Positions 7,076-15,473 of a stretch of 46,996 bases of DNA are shown here, piece after piece (positions within the stretch are counted from its first letter, which is position 1; every line of letters begins with the position of its first letter). Below the pieces are notes generated by a model. The model did no database searches and was not told the origin of the DNA. It saw only the letters and a program-made list of their open reading frames with translations. The position numbers and the translations under genes were made by a program. Where the stretch lies: assembly GCA_017651315.1 (NCBI GenBank), contig JAGCDE010000050.1:1-46996 (forward strand), read 5' to 3'. This stretch comes from Bacteroidaceae bacterium (GTDB lineage Bacteria; Bacteroidota; Bacteroidia; Bacteroidales; Bacteroidaceae).

Positions 7076-7114
7076 AATAAAAAAGAGAGGATGACCTTTC
7101 CGGGCCATCCTCTC
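7076..7114 (-). terminator. Rho-independent terminator after the xylanase gene
   Basis: Arms GAGAGGATG (7085-7093) and CATCCTCTC (7106-7114) form a 9-bp stem with extra pairing inside. On the minus strand this is followed by a T run (CTTTTTTATTCC). It lies about 22 bases after the xylanase stop. Confidence 0.85.
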
Positions 7115-7136
7115 CTTATGATTATGGGAGTTCCGG

Positions 7137-8543
7137 TTACTTCTTGAAGTCGCGGACTGTGTAGTAAACGGGCTTGCGCTTGTACTCGCGGTCAAACAAC
7201 AGCGGGAAGTTGTTGGCGCCAAGCCATGAGTCACGGTCGCCAAGGTTCCAGAATGTTACGCAAGAGAAGTTCTTCTTGTACTTACGCAGAATCTTGAACA
7301 GCTGGTCATACTTCTCCTGCTGCATCTGGGCGATAGTATCGGAGAGGACCTGACCTTCGCCGCGGTTGAACTGAAGCTGACCGCCGGCCTCATGATTGAT
7401 ACGGATATCGAACTCGGTGATCTGGATGTCGTCAACCAGCTCAAGGTACATCTGGATGGCCTTCTCGAAGTCCTCGAGGGTGGGGTTGTCATAGATGTTG
7501 TAGTGACCCTGCATACCGATACCGGTGATAGGAGCACCCTCAGACTGCAGTTTCTTGACCATGTTGTAGATATAGGTCCTCTTTGAAGGAGTCCATGCGC
7601 TGTAGTCGTTGTAGAACAGGCCGGCATTCGGATCAGCCTCATGAGCGAACTCGAAGGCTTTCTTGATGAACTCGTCACCGCAAAGCTGATAGGCGGTTGA
7701 CTGACGGAACGACTGCTCGTAGGGTGCATTCGGGTTGTTGGCATCGCTCATGGCCTCATTCACGACATCCCAGCAATAGACCACGTCCTTGTAACGGTTG
7801 ATTACAGTATGGATGTGGGCGCGGAGTGAATCATAGAACTCCTCCTTAGTGGCTTTAGCATACTTGGGAACCCTGGTCATCTGGGGAGCTGCTGCCTGAC
7901 CCTGCTGGCCCTGCGGACGCTGGCCCTGAGGCATCTGGCCGAAACCGCCGAAACCGCCCTGAGGCATCTGGCCCGGCTGGCCCTGCGGACGCTGGCCCTG
8001 TCCCTGACGCTGACCCTGTCCCTGACGCTGACCCTGGGGAGCTCCCTGCGGGGCACCCTGCGGACGCTGGCCCTGAGGCATCTGACCGAAACCGCCGCCT
8101 CCAAAGCCGCCGAAGCCGCCGCGTACGGGCTGTTCAACCCAGATGGTGTCACCATTCTCGTCACGTTCAACGACCTGGTTGCCGTTCTCGTCATACTTGT
8201 TGAACATCCAGTTTGCGAACTGGCTGTGCCATACGAGGCAGTGGCCACGCATCTTGATGCCGTTCTTGCGGCAGAAGTCAGCAATGGCATCGGCCTGGGC
8301 AAAATTCCATACACCGGGCTGGGGGTGAATCTCACCTGGCTTCATGCAGTTCTCAGCGGTAATGCTGTTGAATTCCTTAAGGATGATTGATGCCTGAAGC
8401 GAGTCAGTGACGTTACGCGGGGTAACGGCAACACCAATCTTGAAATAGTTCTTGTAGGCATCCTTCAGACCCGGGTCTTTGGGGCCACATGCGCTCACCA
8501 GTACGATTGACGCAATGAGTGCGATTGTCGAAAGCTTTTTCAT
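7137..8543 (-). CDS. GH10 endo-beta-1,4-xylanase, lipoprotein
   Basis: 468 residues. A lipoprotein signal peptide ends in the lipobox VSAC (Cys19), so the enzyme is anchored to a membrane and probably faces outward. The GH10 barrel follows: FNSITAENCMKPGEIHPQPG, HCLVWHSQ (101-108), acid/base Glu263 in WDVVNEA and nucleophile Glu377 in ITEFDI, then VTFWNLGDRDSW near the end. Family members cut internal beta-1,4 links in xylan. Between the HCLVWHSQ strand and the WDVVNEA strand there is an 80-residue insertion (142-221) almost entirely of Gly, Gln, Pro, Arg and Phe. GH10 enzymes in this phylum can carry carbohydrate-binding insertions in this part of the barrel, but this one is low-complexity. 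A TAnnTTTG promoter lies about 60 bases upstream and a terminator follows, so it is monocistronic. Confidence 0.95.
   Translation of the reverse strand: MKKLSTIALIASIVLVSACGPKDPGLKDAYKNYFKIGVAVTPRNVTDSLQASIILKEFNSITAENCMKPGEIHPQPGVWNFAQADAIADFCRKNGIKMRGHCLVWHSQFANWMFNKYDENGNQVVERDENGDTIWVEQPVRGGFGGFGGGGFGQMPQGQRPQGAPQGAPQGQRQGQGQRQGQGQRPQGQPGQMPQGGFGGFGQMPQGQRPQGQQGQAAAPQMTRVPKYAKATKEEFYDSLRAHIHTVINRYKDVVYCWDVVNEAMSDANNPNAPYEQSFRQSTAYQLCGDEFIKKAFEFAHEADPNAGLFYNDYSAWTPSKRTYIYNMVKKLQSEGAPITGIGMQGHYNIYDNPTLEDFEKAIQMYLELVDDIQITEFDIRINHEAGGQLQFNRGEGQVLSDTIAQMQQEKYDQLFKILRKYKKNFSCVTFWNLGDRDSWLGANNFPLLFDREYKRKPVYYTVRDFKK
7909..8096. repeat. Repeats encoding the Gly/Gln/Pro-rich xylanase insertion
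   Basis: A 41-bp unit at 7909-7949 recurs at 8056-8096 with one mismatch. Shorter CCCTG(A/C)CGCTG-type units fill the space between. The region codes for GFGQMPQGQRPQG-type repeats. Confidence 0.85.
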
Positions 8544-8603
8544 TTTAATGTGCTGAATTTAAGATTATGATTAATTGTTGTTGATTATTCGTTTTTTGTG
8601 CCT

Positions 8604-8611
8604 CAAAATTA
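8604..8611 (-). promoter_or_regulatory. -7 box of the xylanase promoter
   Basis: TAATTTTG on the minus strand matches TAnnTTTG. A TTTG lies 22 bases upstream, close to the usual spacing. The predicted leader is about 55 bases. Confidence 0.65.
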
Positions 8612-8815
8612 GGCATTTTTTGCAAAATATGTACAAATTCCATATTCAATACATAAAAAATTATCATTAATGGGCCGATTTGGCCGTTCCAGGTCATCTG
8701 TTCATCATTTGAAGGAAACAAATCAGACAGATTCTGAATTTCACGGAACAAATCACAGATTCTGACCTGCCCGCACATATTGGGGTATATGATTCCGGAT
8801 TCCGGATAAATGAAC

Positions 8816-8823
8816 TATCTTTG
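8816..8823 (+). promoter_or_regulatory. -7 box of the lipoprotein gene, very close to its ATG
   Basis: TATCTTTG matches TAnnTTTG and ends 5 bases before the ATG at 8829. The expected transcription start falls at or next to the start codon, implying a leaderless message. Confidence 0.6.
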
Positions 8824-8828
8824 CGGTG

Positions 8829-9806
8829 ATGATAAGGAACCGTATATATATAGTCGCTCTGTTGGCTGCATTTGCCGTAGCATGCGAGAACAAGGGATTT
8901 GATGGGGAGCCTGAGGACCCCTATTCACAGTCCGGAGGAGAGCAGGAGAGGATAACGGCCGACACTATATGGCTCAAGCAGTTCACCGTAAACAGGGGGG
9001 TCAGGTCAACAGCTGTCCTCAATGAGACCGGCGATACGGTTGAGTATGCCTCTTTCCATAGTGACGGTCGTCCCGATGTCTATCTCAGCGGCAGGGGCGG
9101 CGTGAGGTACGAGTTCGACGGGAACGGGCGGCCGTCGGTCGTATATGCCCTTGAGGGGTCATCGGTTTTCTATTATACCCTTGAATACAAGAACGATGCC
9201 GACCTTCTTGTGCCCGTATATGACAATCTTGGACCGGGACTGTACAACATGGCAGCCATACATGCTGACGACTCGCGACACTTCTCTATCCTGGCCGGCC
9301 TCTCCAAGGTTACCAAACGGTCATCGGACCAAAAGGTCGTCCAGAACAGGAAATATGTGTATGTGGATGACGGTAAGAACCAATGGATGAAAGTCTATAC
9401 CGAGAACCAGGCTACCGGAGGTGGCACTGAGGTTGATAGGATTGAATATAAAGGCAAGTTTCCCACACATTCCGACAGTCTCTCGATTGACACCGTCATT
9501 TTCAAGGGCAACAGGCTGCTTGACAGCTACCGCTACCACTATACCGGCGATAATGGCGCGGTTGTATATGAGACATGCACTTTCAGGACCTATGAGGGAT
9601 TCCTCTATCCCAAGAGCACGGTGCAGGAGGGGGGAGAGGCCCGTATGGAATACAGATACTCTTCACAAGGCAACCTGGAGAGCGTGGTTATCGGAGACAA
9701 CCCTGGTCAGGAATATTCCGCCACATACGAATATGACAGCTCGGGGAACTGGACAAAGATGCAGTTCAACGGGCTGTCATTCAGTCGTAATATCAAATAT
9801 TATTGA
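8829..9806 (+). CDS. Lipoprotein with YD/RHS-like beta repeats
   Basis: 325 residues from the ATG at 8829 (a GTG at 8826 would add one residue). A short hydrophobic leader ends in FAVAC, a lipobox, so the product is a lipoprotein. The mature part is rich in Tyr, Asp and Gly with segments such as VRYEFDGNGRPSVVYALEG, RMEYRYSSQGNLESV and YSATYEYDSSGNWTKMQF. These resemble the xxYxYDxxGNwt repeats of YD/RHS-type or DUF4595-type surface proteins. Length and repeat content suit a beta-structured outer-membrane lipoprotein of unknown function. It is divergent from the xylanase gene and convergent with the adenylate kinase gene. No polysaccharide-binding motif is recognised. Confidence 0.75.
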   Translation: MIRNRIYIVALLAAFAVACENKGFDGEPEDPYSQSGGEQERITADTIWLKQFTVNRGVRSTAVLNETGDTVEYASFHSDGRPDVYLSGRGGVRYEFDGNGRPSVVYALEGSSVFYYTLEYKNDADLLVPVYDNLGPGLYNMAAIHADDSRHFSILAGLSKVTKRSSDQKVVQNRKYVYVDDGKNQWMKVYTENQATGGGTEVDRIEYKGKFPTHSDSLSIDTVIFKGNRLLDSYRYHYTGDNGAVVYETCTFRTYEGFLYPKSTVQEGGEARMEYRYSSQGNLESVVIGDNPGQEYSATYEYDSSGNWTKMQFNGLSFSRNIKYY

Positions 9807-9884
9807 GAATCCGCCTCTTATTCCGCCGGGATAGACCTCGACAGTCTTCCCGGAACAATTCCAAACAGATCCTGAACAGATTTC

Positions 9885-10871
9885 TTATTTGAGCATGTTC
9901 TCCTTGGAGAGGGGAGACCAAGGTCCGTCCTGTGCCATGAAGATGATGGCCAGCTCCTCCACCTCGAAGGTATGCCACTGTCCTTTGGGTATGTTCACGC
10001 CGAGTACACCTGTGTCGCCTCCCATGTGGATGCGCTCCTTCTCAACCCCGTTGTCATTGTAGAATACGGTATCCATCTTGCCGCGCAGCAGCATGACGGT
10101 CTCGCTTGAGAGGTTGTGCTTGTGGATGGCGGTCATGGTGCCCGGGAGCATGACATTGATCATACGCTGTGACTGGTCCTCTTCGGTGTTGCGCAGGTCA
10201 TAGTTCATGCGCAGGCGGGGCGACTCCTGGGCGAGCTGCTGGACGCGGTCGAGCAGGTCGTTGTCTATAACTGTCTGACGGTCAACGAACCGCTTGTCTA
10301 TGCCTCGGAACACTGTGAGCATCCTGCGGCGTACCACATTGATGTCACCGCTTTCACCATCCACCTCGTAGTATTTGCCGGCGTTGCGGTAAAACTCTAT
10401 CAGAGGCTCGGTCTGCTTGTGGTATGTGGCTATACGGTTGTTGATGGTCTCGGGATTGGCGTCATCAGCCCGGCCCTCGATAGTGGCGCGGTGGGTGATG
10501 CGGGCATGGACGGTCTCATCGGAAATCATGATGGAAATCACGGCGTTGACCTTCTCGCCACGGCGGGCAAGCATCTCGTCCAGATCCTTGGCCTGGCCTA
10601 TGGTGCGGGGGAACCCGTCCAACAGAAAGCCTGCCTTGGTCCTGTTGTTGTTGAAGGTGCTCTCAATCATGCCTTCCACTACGCTGTCAGGAACAAGGTT
10701 ACCTGCGGCGATGAGGTCCTTGGCCTGCTTGCCGAGTTCGGTGCCGGCAGCTATCTCCGACCTGAGAAGTTCACCTGTACTTACGTGCAATAAGTTGTAT
10801 TTCTTTGCAATAGCACCAGCCTGGGTGCCTTTGCCGGCTCCCGGAGGGCCGAAAAGTATATAGTATTTCAT
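9885..10871 (-). CDS. adk: Adenylate kinase fused to a WbuC-like cupin domain
   Basis: 328 residues. Positions 1-190 are a short-LID adenylate kinase: P-loop GPPGAGKGT (8-16), STGELLRSEI, DGFPRT, and the GRADDANPETINNR region replacing the long zinc-type LID. It interconverts ATP and AMP with two ADP. Positions about 205-328 match WbuC-family cupins: DLLDRVQQLAQESPRLRMNY, VMLPGTMTAIHKH, SSETVMLLRGKMD and IPKGQWHTFEV, with His residues suited to metal binding. Bacterial adenylate kinases of this type normally end near residue 190, so the C-terminal half is an added module. A near-consensus -7 box (TATCTTCG, minus strand, 10894-10901) lies 23 bases upstream. The gene is convergent with the preceding lipoprotein gene. 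The cupin's substrate is unknown; a sugar-nucleotide link is only a guess from WbuC's usual context. Confidence 0.92.
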   Translation of the reverse strand: MKYYILFGPPGAGKGTQAGAIAKKYNLLHVSTGELLRSEIAAGTELGKQAKDLIAAGNLVPDSVVEGMIESTFNNNRTKAGFLLDGFPRTIGQAKDLDEMLARRGEKVNAVISIMISDETVHARITHRATIEGRADDANPETINNRIATYHKQTEPLIEFYRNAGKYYEVDGESGDINVVRRRMLTVFRGIDKRFVDRQTVIDNDLLDRVQQLAQESPRLRMNYDLRNTEEDQSQRMINVMLPGTMTAIHKHNLSSETVMLLRGKMDTVFYNDNGVEKERIHMGGDTGVLGVNIPKGQWHTFEVEELAIIFMAQDGPWSPLSKENMLK

Positions 10872-10936
10872 AATGACAGTTTTTTATCGGTTGCGAAGAT
10901 ACATCAATTACCCGTCATTTCCAAACCGGCAGACAC

Positions 10937-13255
10937 CTATTCTATGAACCATTCATTAGGCATGAGGATTCCGAGTGTCACTCCGAAAGTGGCGGAACGG
11001 CTGTCGGATGAGGTGGTGTTGAAATAGACGTTGAAATTCAGACGGTTATATTGTGCCACGAATGAGAATTCACTCATGAACTGCAAGCCGTCCAAACCTC
11101 TGCCGTATTCAGGATTGCCGTTGTCATTGACTATGGTCCTTTCAGGAATGAAGGCGTGGAATTCGGACCGTACATGGAATACGTTGTTTATGATCCAGAT
11201 GGGTTTTATGCCTCCTGCTATGTAGGCATTGGCCCTGAAGGACGGGTCGTACTGGAACCTGCTGTTCACCGTGGGTTCGTATTTCCCGGCCTGCATTACG
11301 GAGGCGTTGTAGTTCGACGCGAAGTTACGTGAGGAGTAGTATCCCCTGAAGCTGATACCCATGGAGATGTGGTGAGTCAACCTGTAATATCGGTTGCTCT
11401 CGATAGACATCTGCAGCCAGGACTGGTCTGTAGAAGTGTAATCGGATGAACGCCGGTTTTCCGGACGGAACAGACTGTTCTCTGTGAATATCTGTGCTGT
11501 TATTGTTTCGGAATGGCCGCGTGTGGGGTACTGTACAGAGTTCATGGTGCTTCCCGTGAACATGACGGAGCCTCCTAATATGTTGTGCCTGGTGCAGTCA
11601 TACTTGAATTTGTCTATGTTGATGCTGTTGGTCTGGGAGTAGAAGTCCTTGTGATGGGCTACACCGACGGAAAAGACGGCCTTGTAGTTGTTCAGGAATG
11701 GCCTGGACATCTTGAGCTTGGTGAAGAACTCAATCTCCTTGTTCAACGCGGGTGATATGTTGTCCGCAGAGACAAACCCTGTTCCTGAGTTGAAGTAGTT
11801 CATGTTGTTGTAGGCAAACTGCAGGGAAAGGGCCATAGGTATCCTGGTGGCCAGGTCGTTACGCATCATGAACTGGGCGTTGTTATATACCCTGCCTATC
11901 TGCCCCTCCATGTTGAAGGTGGTGGAGGCCTCACCGATGTGACGATACGATACCGCACCGTAGAGCTGGCTCGTATTGCCGGAGGAGATGCATCCGCCAA
12001 GATCGAAAGTGGGGTGGTCGTCGATAGTGACATCCAGCTTGAGGTTGAAGGTGGAGTCCTCAGGATTCATCTCGGTACTGGGGAGGGCTTTCTTTATTGC
12101 CTCGTCCGAGAGAATCTTGAAATAACCCATCTTGAAATCCTCGAAATCAAACCTGCCCTTGTCGGCGTTGAACTCCTTGGATATGTAGCGGCGCTGGGCC
12201 GAATTCACGCCTGAGACCTCTATACTGCTGAATATCATGGGCGGGACGTGGCTCTTGAAGGCCTGGCGCATACGCTTCAGCTCTACCGTATCCCTGCGTG
12301 CCGTCAGGCGGCTCCTGATGGAGTCGATCATGGGCAGGGTGTTGAGGTAGCCTATTCTCTCCACAACGTCAATCTTATGGAAATCAAGCATGCCTACGTC
12401 ATCGAGATTGAAATCCAGCTTGACTCCGAGTTCAGGGGCAAGGTTGTAGTCGCTCCGTTGCATGATCATGCTCCGCACCTGGCCCATTAGGTCATACTCG
12501 TCGGGTAGGGTGTAGTTCTCCGCCCTGTCCGTTGACATGGCCACCACACTGCCGATGATGAAATCCGGATGGAACTCCTCAATCATCACATCCACAGGGA
12601 AATTGTCGTAGATACCTCCGTCGTATGCTATTATGGAGTCTATGCGGATTGGACTGAACACGAACGGCAGTGACATGGAGGCTCTGACGGCATTGCCCAG
12701 ATCGCCTTTGCCCAACACAATGGAGCTCTTCTTGAACACATCGGAGGCCACCGCCCTGAAGGGAACCATGAGCTTGTCGAAATCATTCCCGCAGGCGGCC
12801 GATGCACCTGAATAGACATCGACGAATGCCAGATTCATCTGCAGGGGGTCAATCACGCTGTTGGTCATGGGACGGATGATGGTCATGGAATCCTTCACTG
12901 CAAGTCCCGCCTGCACTATGGATGGTGTAGGGGGGGACTGCTTGAAGTAGAACTGATAGCTCATGTCCTTCTCGCCGGTGTACCAGCGGCGGAACTCGTC
13001 AGACCGAATGAGCTCCTGCATCTCGTCCGGAGAGTAGCCCATGGCATAGAGGGAGCCGATGATGGCACCCATCGAGGTTCCTGCTATATAGTCTATGGGT
13101 ATGTCATTCTCCTCAAGGGCCCTTATGAGGCCGATATGAGCCATACCCTTGGCTCCTCCTCCGCTCAGGACGAGTCCCACCTTCTGGCCGCTTGCCGGTA
13201 TGACCGGCAGCAACGGCATCAGTGTCAGCAGTATGATTCTTGCCAATCTGCCCAT
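10937..13255 (-). CDS. Patatin-like phospholipase with C-terminal outer-membrane beta-barrel
   Basis: 772 residues from the ATG at 13255. This start gives a clean signal peptide ending ASG-Q, and the promoter box at 13273-13280 lies inside the longer upstream alternative, which excludes it. The patatin domain (about 24-230) has the oxyanion motif GGGAKG, nucleophile Ser61 in GTSMG and the catalytic Asp in DGGIYDNFP. A POTRA-like stretch follows (about 330-420, with FSSIEVSGVNSAQRRYI), then a beta-barrel of the Omp85/surface-antigen type ending MPNEWFIE, close to a beta-signal. This matches the type Vd (PlpD-like) arrangement, but with a retained barrel. It probably hydrolyses phospholipids at the outer membrane. 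It follows htpG on the same strand but has its own promoter after a terminator. Confidence 0.9.
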   Translation of the reverse strand: MGRLARIILLTLMPLLPVIPASGQKVGLVLSGGGAKGMAHIGLIRALEENDIPIDYIAGTSMGAIIGSLYAMGYSPDEMQELIRSDEFRRWYTGEKDMSYQFYFKQSPPTPSIVQAGLAVKDSMTIIRPMTNSVIDPLQMNLAFVDVYSGASAACGNDFDKLMVPFRAVASDVFKKSSIVLGKGDLGNAVRASMSLPFVFSPIRIDSIIAYDGGIYDNFPVDVMIEEFHPDFIIGSVVAMSTDRAENYTLPDEYDLMGQVRSMIMQRSDYNLAPELGVKLDFNLDDVGMLDFHKIDVVERIGYLNTLPMIDSIRSRLTARRDTVELKRMRQAFKSHVPPMIFSSIEVSGVNSAQRRYISKEFNADKGRFDFEDFKMGYFKILSDEAIKKALPSTEMNPEDSTFNLKLDVTIDDHPTFDLGGCISSGNTSQLYGAVSYRHIGEASTTFNMEGQIGRVYNNAQFMMRNDLATRIPMALSLQFAYNNMNYFNSGTGFVSADNISPALNKEIEFFTKLKMSRPFLNNYKAVFSVGVAHHKDFYSQTNSINIDKFKYDCTRHNILGGSVMFTGSTMNSVQYPTRGHSETITAQIFTENSLFRPENRRSSDYTSTDQSWLQMSIESNRYYRLTHHISMGISFRGYYSSRNFASNYNASVMQAGKYEPTVNSRFQYDPSFRANAYIAGGIKPIWIINNVFHVRSEFHAFIPERTIVNDNGNPEYGRGLDGLQFMSEFSFVAQYNRLNFNVYFNTTSSDSRSATFGVTLGILMPNEWFIE

Positions 13256-13272
13256 GATATTCACTCCAGAAA

Positions 13273-13280
13273 CAAAGGTA
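13273..13280 (-). promoter_or_regulatory. -7 box of the patatin gene
   Basis: TACCTTTG on the minus strand matches TAnnTTTG, 17 bases before the ATG at 13255. It decides the start codon choice for that gene. Confidence 0.65.
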
Positions 13281-13283
13281 CAT

Positions 13284-13321
13284 AAAAAAACACGGCACAG
13301 TTGCACTGAGTCGTGTTTTTA
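13284..13321 (-). terminator. Rho-independent terminator of clpC-htpG
   Basis: Arms AAAAACACG (13286-13294) and CGTGTTTTT (13312-13320) flank a 17-base loop. Both sides have T/A runs, so it may work in both directions. On the minus strand it follows the htpG stop by about 100 bases. Confidence 0.75.
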
Positions 13322-13420
13322 TTTGTTGCGGGCCTGGCTTCCGTCAGTATGGCAGCGTTCGTGCCGTCAGCCTGTCCGGATCAGCCAAAGCCAAGGCCAA
13401 GGCCAACTCCAATTTCAACG

Positions 13421-15469
13421 TCAGATCATCTCCACACTGCGGCGTATGAAAGATGAGAGAGCCTCGCCCTTGAGCATACCGTTCTGGAGCAGTGCAAGGT
13501 CTATCAGTTCGTGGACGATCCTGTTGCCGGCGGCATATTCGGAGTAGATGCCGGAAATCGTGTTTTCGGCCTCCGATATCTTGCCGTCAATCTCCTTCAT
13601 CTCGTCCTTCTCCGCCTGGGGGACATCCTCGTCCTTCTTGCCCTCGCGTGCCTTCCGCAGCTCCGACTGACGCTCTTTCAGGGCGGTGAGCCTGTCATCC
13701 TCAGGCTTGACTTTGGCGTCGCAGGCGGCGCCTGCATCTTCCAGGACACGCTGTATGAGCTTGTGGTCCTTGTTCAGGATGACGGTGTACATGTCAGGCA
13801 TCTCACCGTAGAAACCCATTCCCGGCTGTATGGCTGCCATATCCTTCATCCTGCGCATGTACTCGCTGCAGGTAACCATGACCGGCAGGGCGGATTCTCC
13901 GAGACTCTGGGCATCGACGTGGAAATCGGTCTTCTCCATCTTGGGCATCTGACTGCTGAACACCTTGGTTATCATGCGGAGCTGACCGGCCGGCAATTCC
14001 GTCTTGACGGTCTCCTCTCTGGCAATCAGGTTGTCTATGGAGTCGCTGTCAACCCTCTGGAAACGGCTGTTGTTGCCGAATTTCTGCTCCAGCATACCTA
14101 TCATCGGGATATCCAGCTGATTGTCCATGAGCAGCACGCTGTAGCCCTTGTTCCTCGCGGCCTCGATATATCCGAACTGCTCCTCCTTGTTGGTGGCGTA
14201 GAGGTAAATCAGGTTCTTGTTCCTGTCAGTCTGGCCGGCCTCTATGAGTTTCCTGTACTCCTCGAATGTAAAGTATGCCCCTTCTGTATCCTTGAAGAGG
14301 GCCACCTTCTCCATCTTGGAGTAGAAATCCTCCTCGGTGAGCATTCCGTAGTTGATGAAGAGCTTGACATCGTCCCACTTGCTCTCGAACTCCTTGCGGT
14401 CGTTCTTGAATATGGCAGAGAGACGGTCGGCCACCTTCTTTGTGATGTAGCCCGATATCTTCTTGACGTTGGAGTCGCTCTGCAGATACGAGCGGGACAC
14501 GTTCAGCGGGATGTCCGGAGAGTCGATCACGCCGTGGAGCAGGGTGAGGAAATCCGGTACTATACCCTCCACGGAATCTGTCACGAACACTTGGTTGCAG
14601 TAGAGCTGGATGCGGTTCTTCTGCAGGTCCAGGTTACTCTTTATCTTGGGGAAGTAGAGTATTCCGGTCAGATGGAACGGGAAATCCACGTTCAGGTGGA
14701 TCCAGAACATGGGCTCCTCCTGCATGGGGTAGAGTTCTCTGTAGAAGCCCTTGTAGTCCTCATCCTTCAGCTCGGAGGGTGTCCTGGTCCAGAGGGGCTC
14801 CACATTGTTTATGATATTGTCCTCGTCTGTCTCGACCTCCTTGCCGTCCTTCCACTCCTTCTTCTTGCCGCAGGCGATGGGCACGGGGAGGAACCGGCAG
14901 TATTTCCTGAGCAGGCCCTGAATGGTGGTCTCCTGCAGGTACTCCTTGCTGTCATCATCTATATGGAGGATAATGTCGGTGCCACGGTCTGTCTTGTCGG
15001 CATCGGTTATCTGGAACTCAGGTGAGCCGTCACAGCTCCAACGGACGGCCTGTGAGCCCTCCCTGTAGGATTTCGTGACAATCTCGACCTGCTTTGAGAC
15101 CATGAAGGCCGAGTAGAACCCGAGACCGAAGTGGCCGATTATGGCATTGGCGTCATTCTTGTACTTGTCAAGGAAATCGTTGGCACCTGAGAATGCGATC
15201 TGATTGATGTACCTGTCAATCTCCTCGGCAGTCATACCCAAGCCGCGGTCGCTCACGGTTATGGTATCCTTACCTACAGTGATACGCACCGTAAGGTCAC
15301 CCATCTCGCCGTTGAATTCACCCTTCGATGAGAGTGTCCTGAGTTTCTGGGTGGCGTCCACGGCGTTCGAGACCATCTCGCGGAGGAAAATCTCCCTGTC
15401 ACTGTAAAGAAACTGTTTTATGACCGGGAAAATGTTCTCGGTCGTTACTCCAATCTTACCTTTCTGCAT
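13421..15469 (-). CDS. htpG: Molecular chaperone HtpG (Hsp90)
   Basis: 682 residues, normal for the phylum. The GHKL ATPase domain shows REMVSNAVDA, DRGLGMTAEEI, GHFGLGFYSAFMV and GTDIILHI. The middle domain has FWIHLNVDFPFHLTGILYFP and the DSPDIPLNVSRSYLQ signature (here IDSPDIPLNVSRSYLQ). The C-terminal dimerisation domain ends in HELIDLALLQNGMLKGEALS. It is an ATP-dependent cytosolic chaperone. It starts 4 bases after the clpC stop, so the two heat-shock genes are one operon, which makes joint proteostasis control likely. Confidence 0.98.
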   Translation of the reverse strand: MQKGKIGVTTENIFPVIKQFLYSDREIFLREMVSNAVDATQKLRTLSSKGEFNGEMGDLTVRITVGKDTITVSDRGLGMTAEEIDRYINQIAFSGANDFLDKYKNDANAIIGHFGLGFYSAFMVSKQVEIVTKSYREGSQAVRWSCDGSPEFQITDADKTDRGTDIILHIDDDSKEYLQETTIQGLLRKYCRFLPVPIACGKKKEWKDGKEVETDEDNIINNVEPLWTRTPSELKDEDYKGFYRELYPMQEEPMFWIHLNVDFPFHLTGILYFPKIKSNLDLQKNRIQLYCNQVFVTDSVEGIVPDFLTLLHGVIDSPDIPLNVSRSYLQSDSNVKKISGYITKKVADRLSAIFKNDRKEFESKWDDVKLFINYGMLTEEDFYSKMEKVALFKDTEGAYFTFEEYRKLIEAGQTDRNKNLIYLYATNKEEQFGYIEAARNKGYSVLLMDNQLDIPMIGMLEQKFGNNSRFQRVDSDSIDNLIAREETVKTELPAGQLRMITKVFSSQMPKMEKTDFHVDAQSLGESALPVMVTCSEYMRRMKDMAAIQPGMGFYGEMPDMYTVILNKDHKLIQRVLEDAGAACDAKVKPEDDRLTALKERQSELRKAREGKKDEDVPQAEKDEMKEIDGKISEAENTISGIYSEYAAGNRIVHELIDLALLQNGMLKGEALSSFIRRSVEMI

Positions 15470-15473
15470 AATA

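Noticed and set aside
8545-8778. 77-codon minus-strand frame upstream of the xylanase
   Set aside because: Overlaps the xylanase promoter and has no recognisable content.
13511-15025. Long plus-strand frame of 504 codons opposite htpG
   Set aside because: A shadow of the htpG codon pattern; htpG itself is certain and the antisense product has no protein-like motifs.
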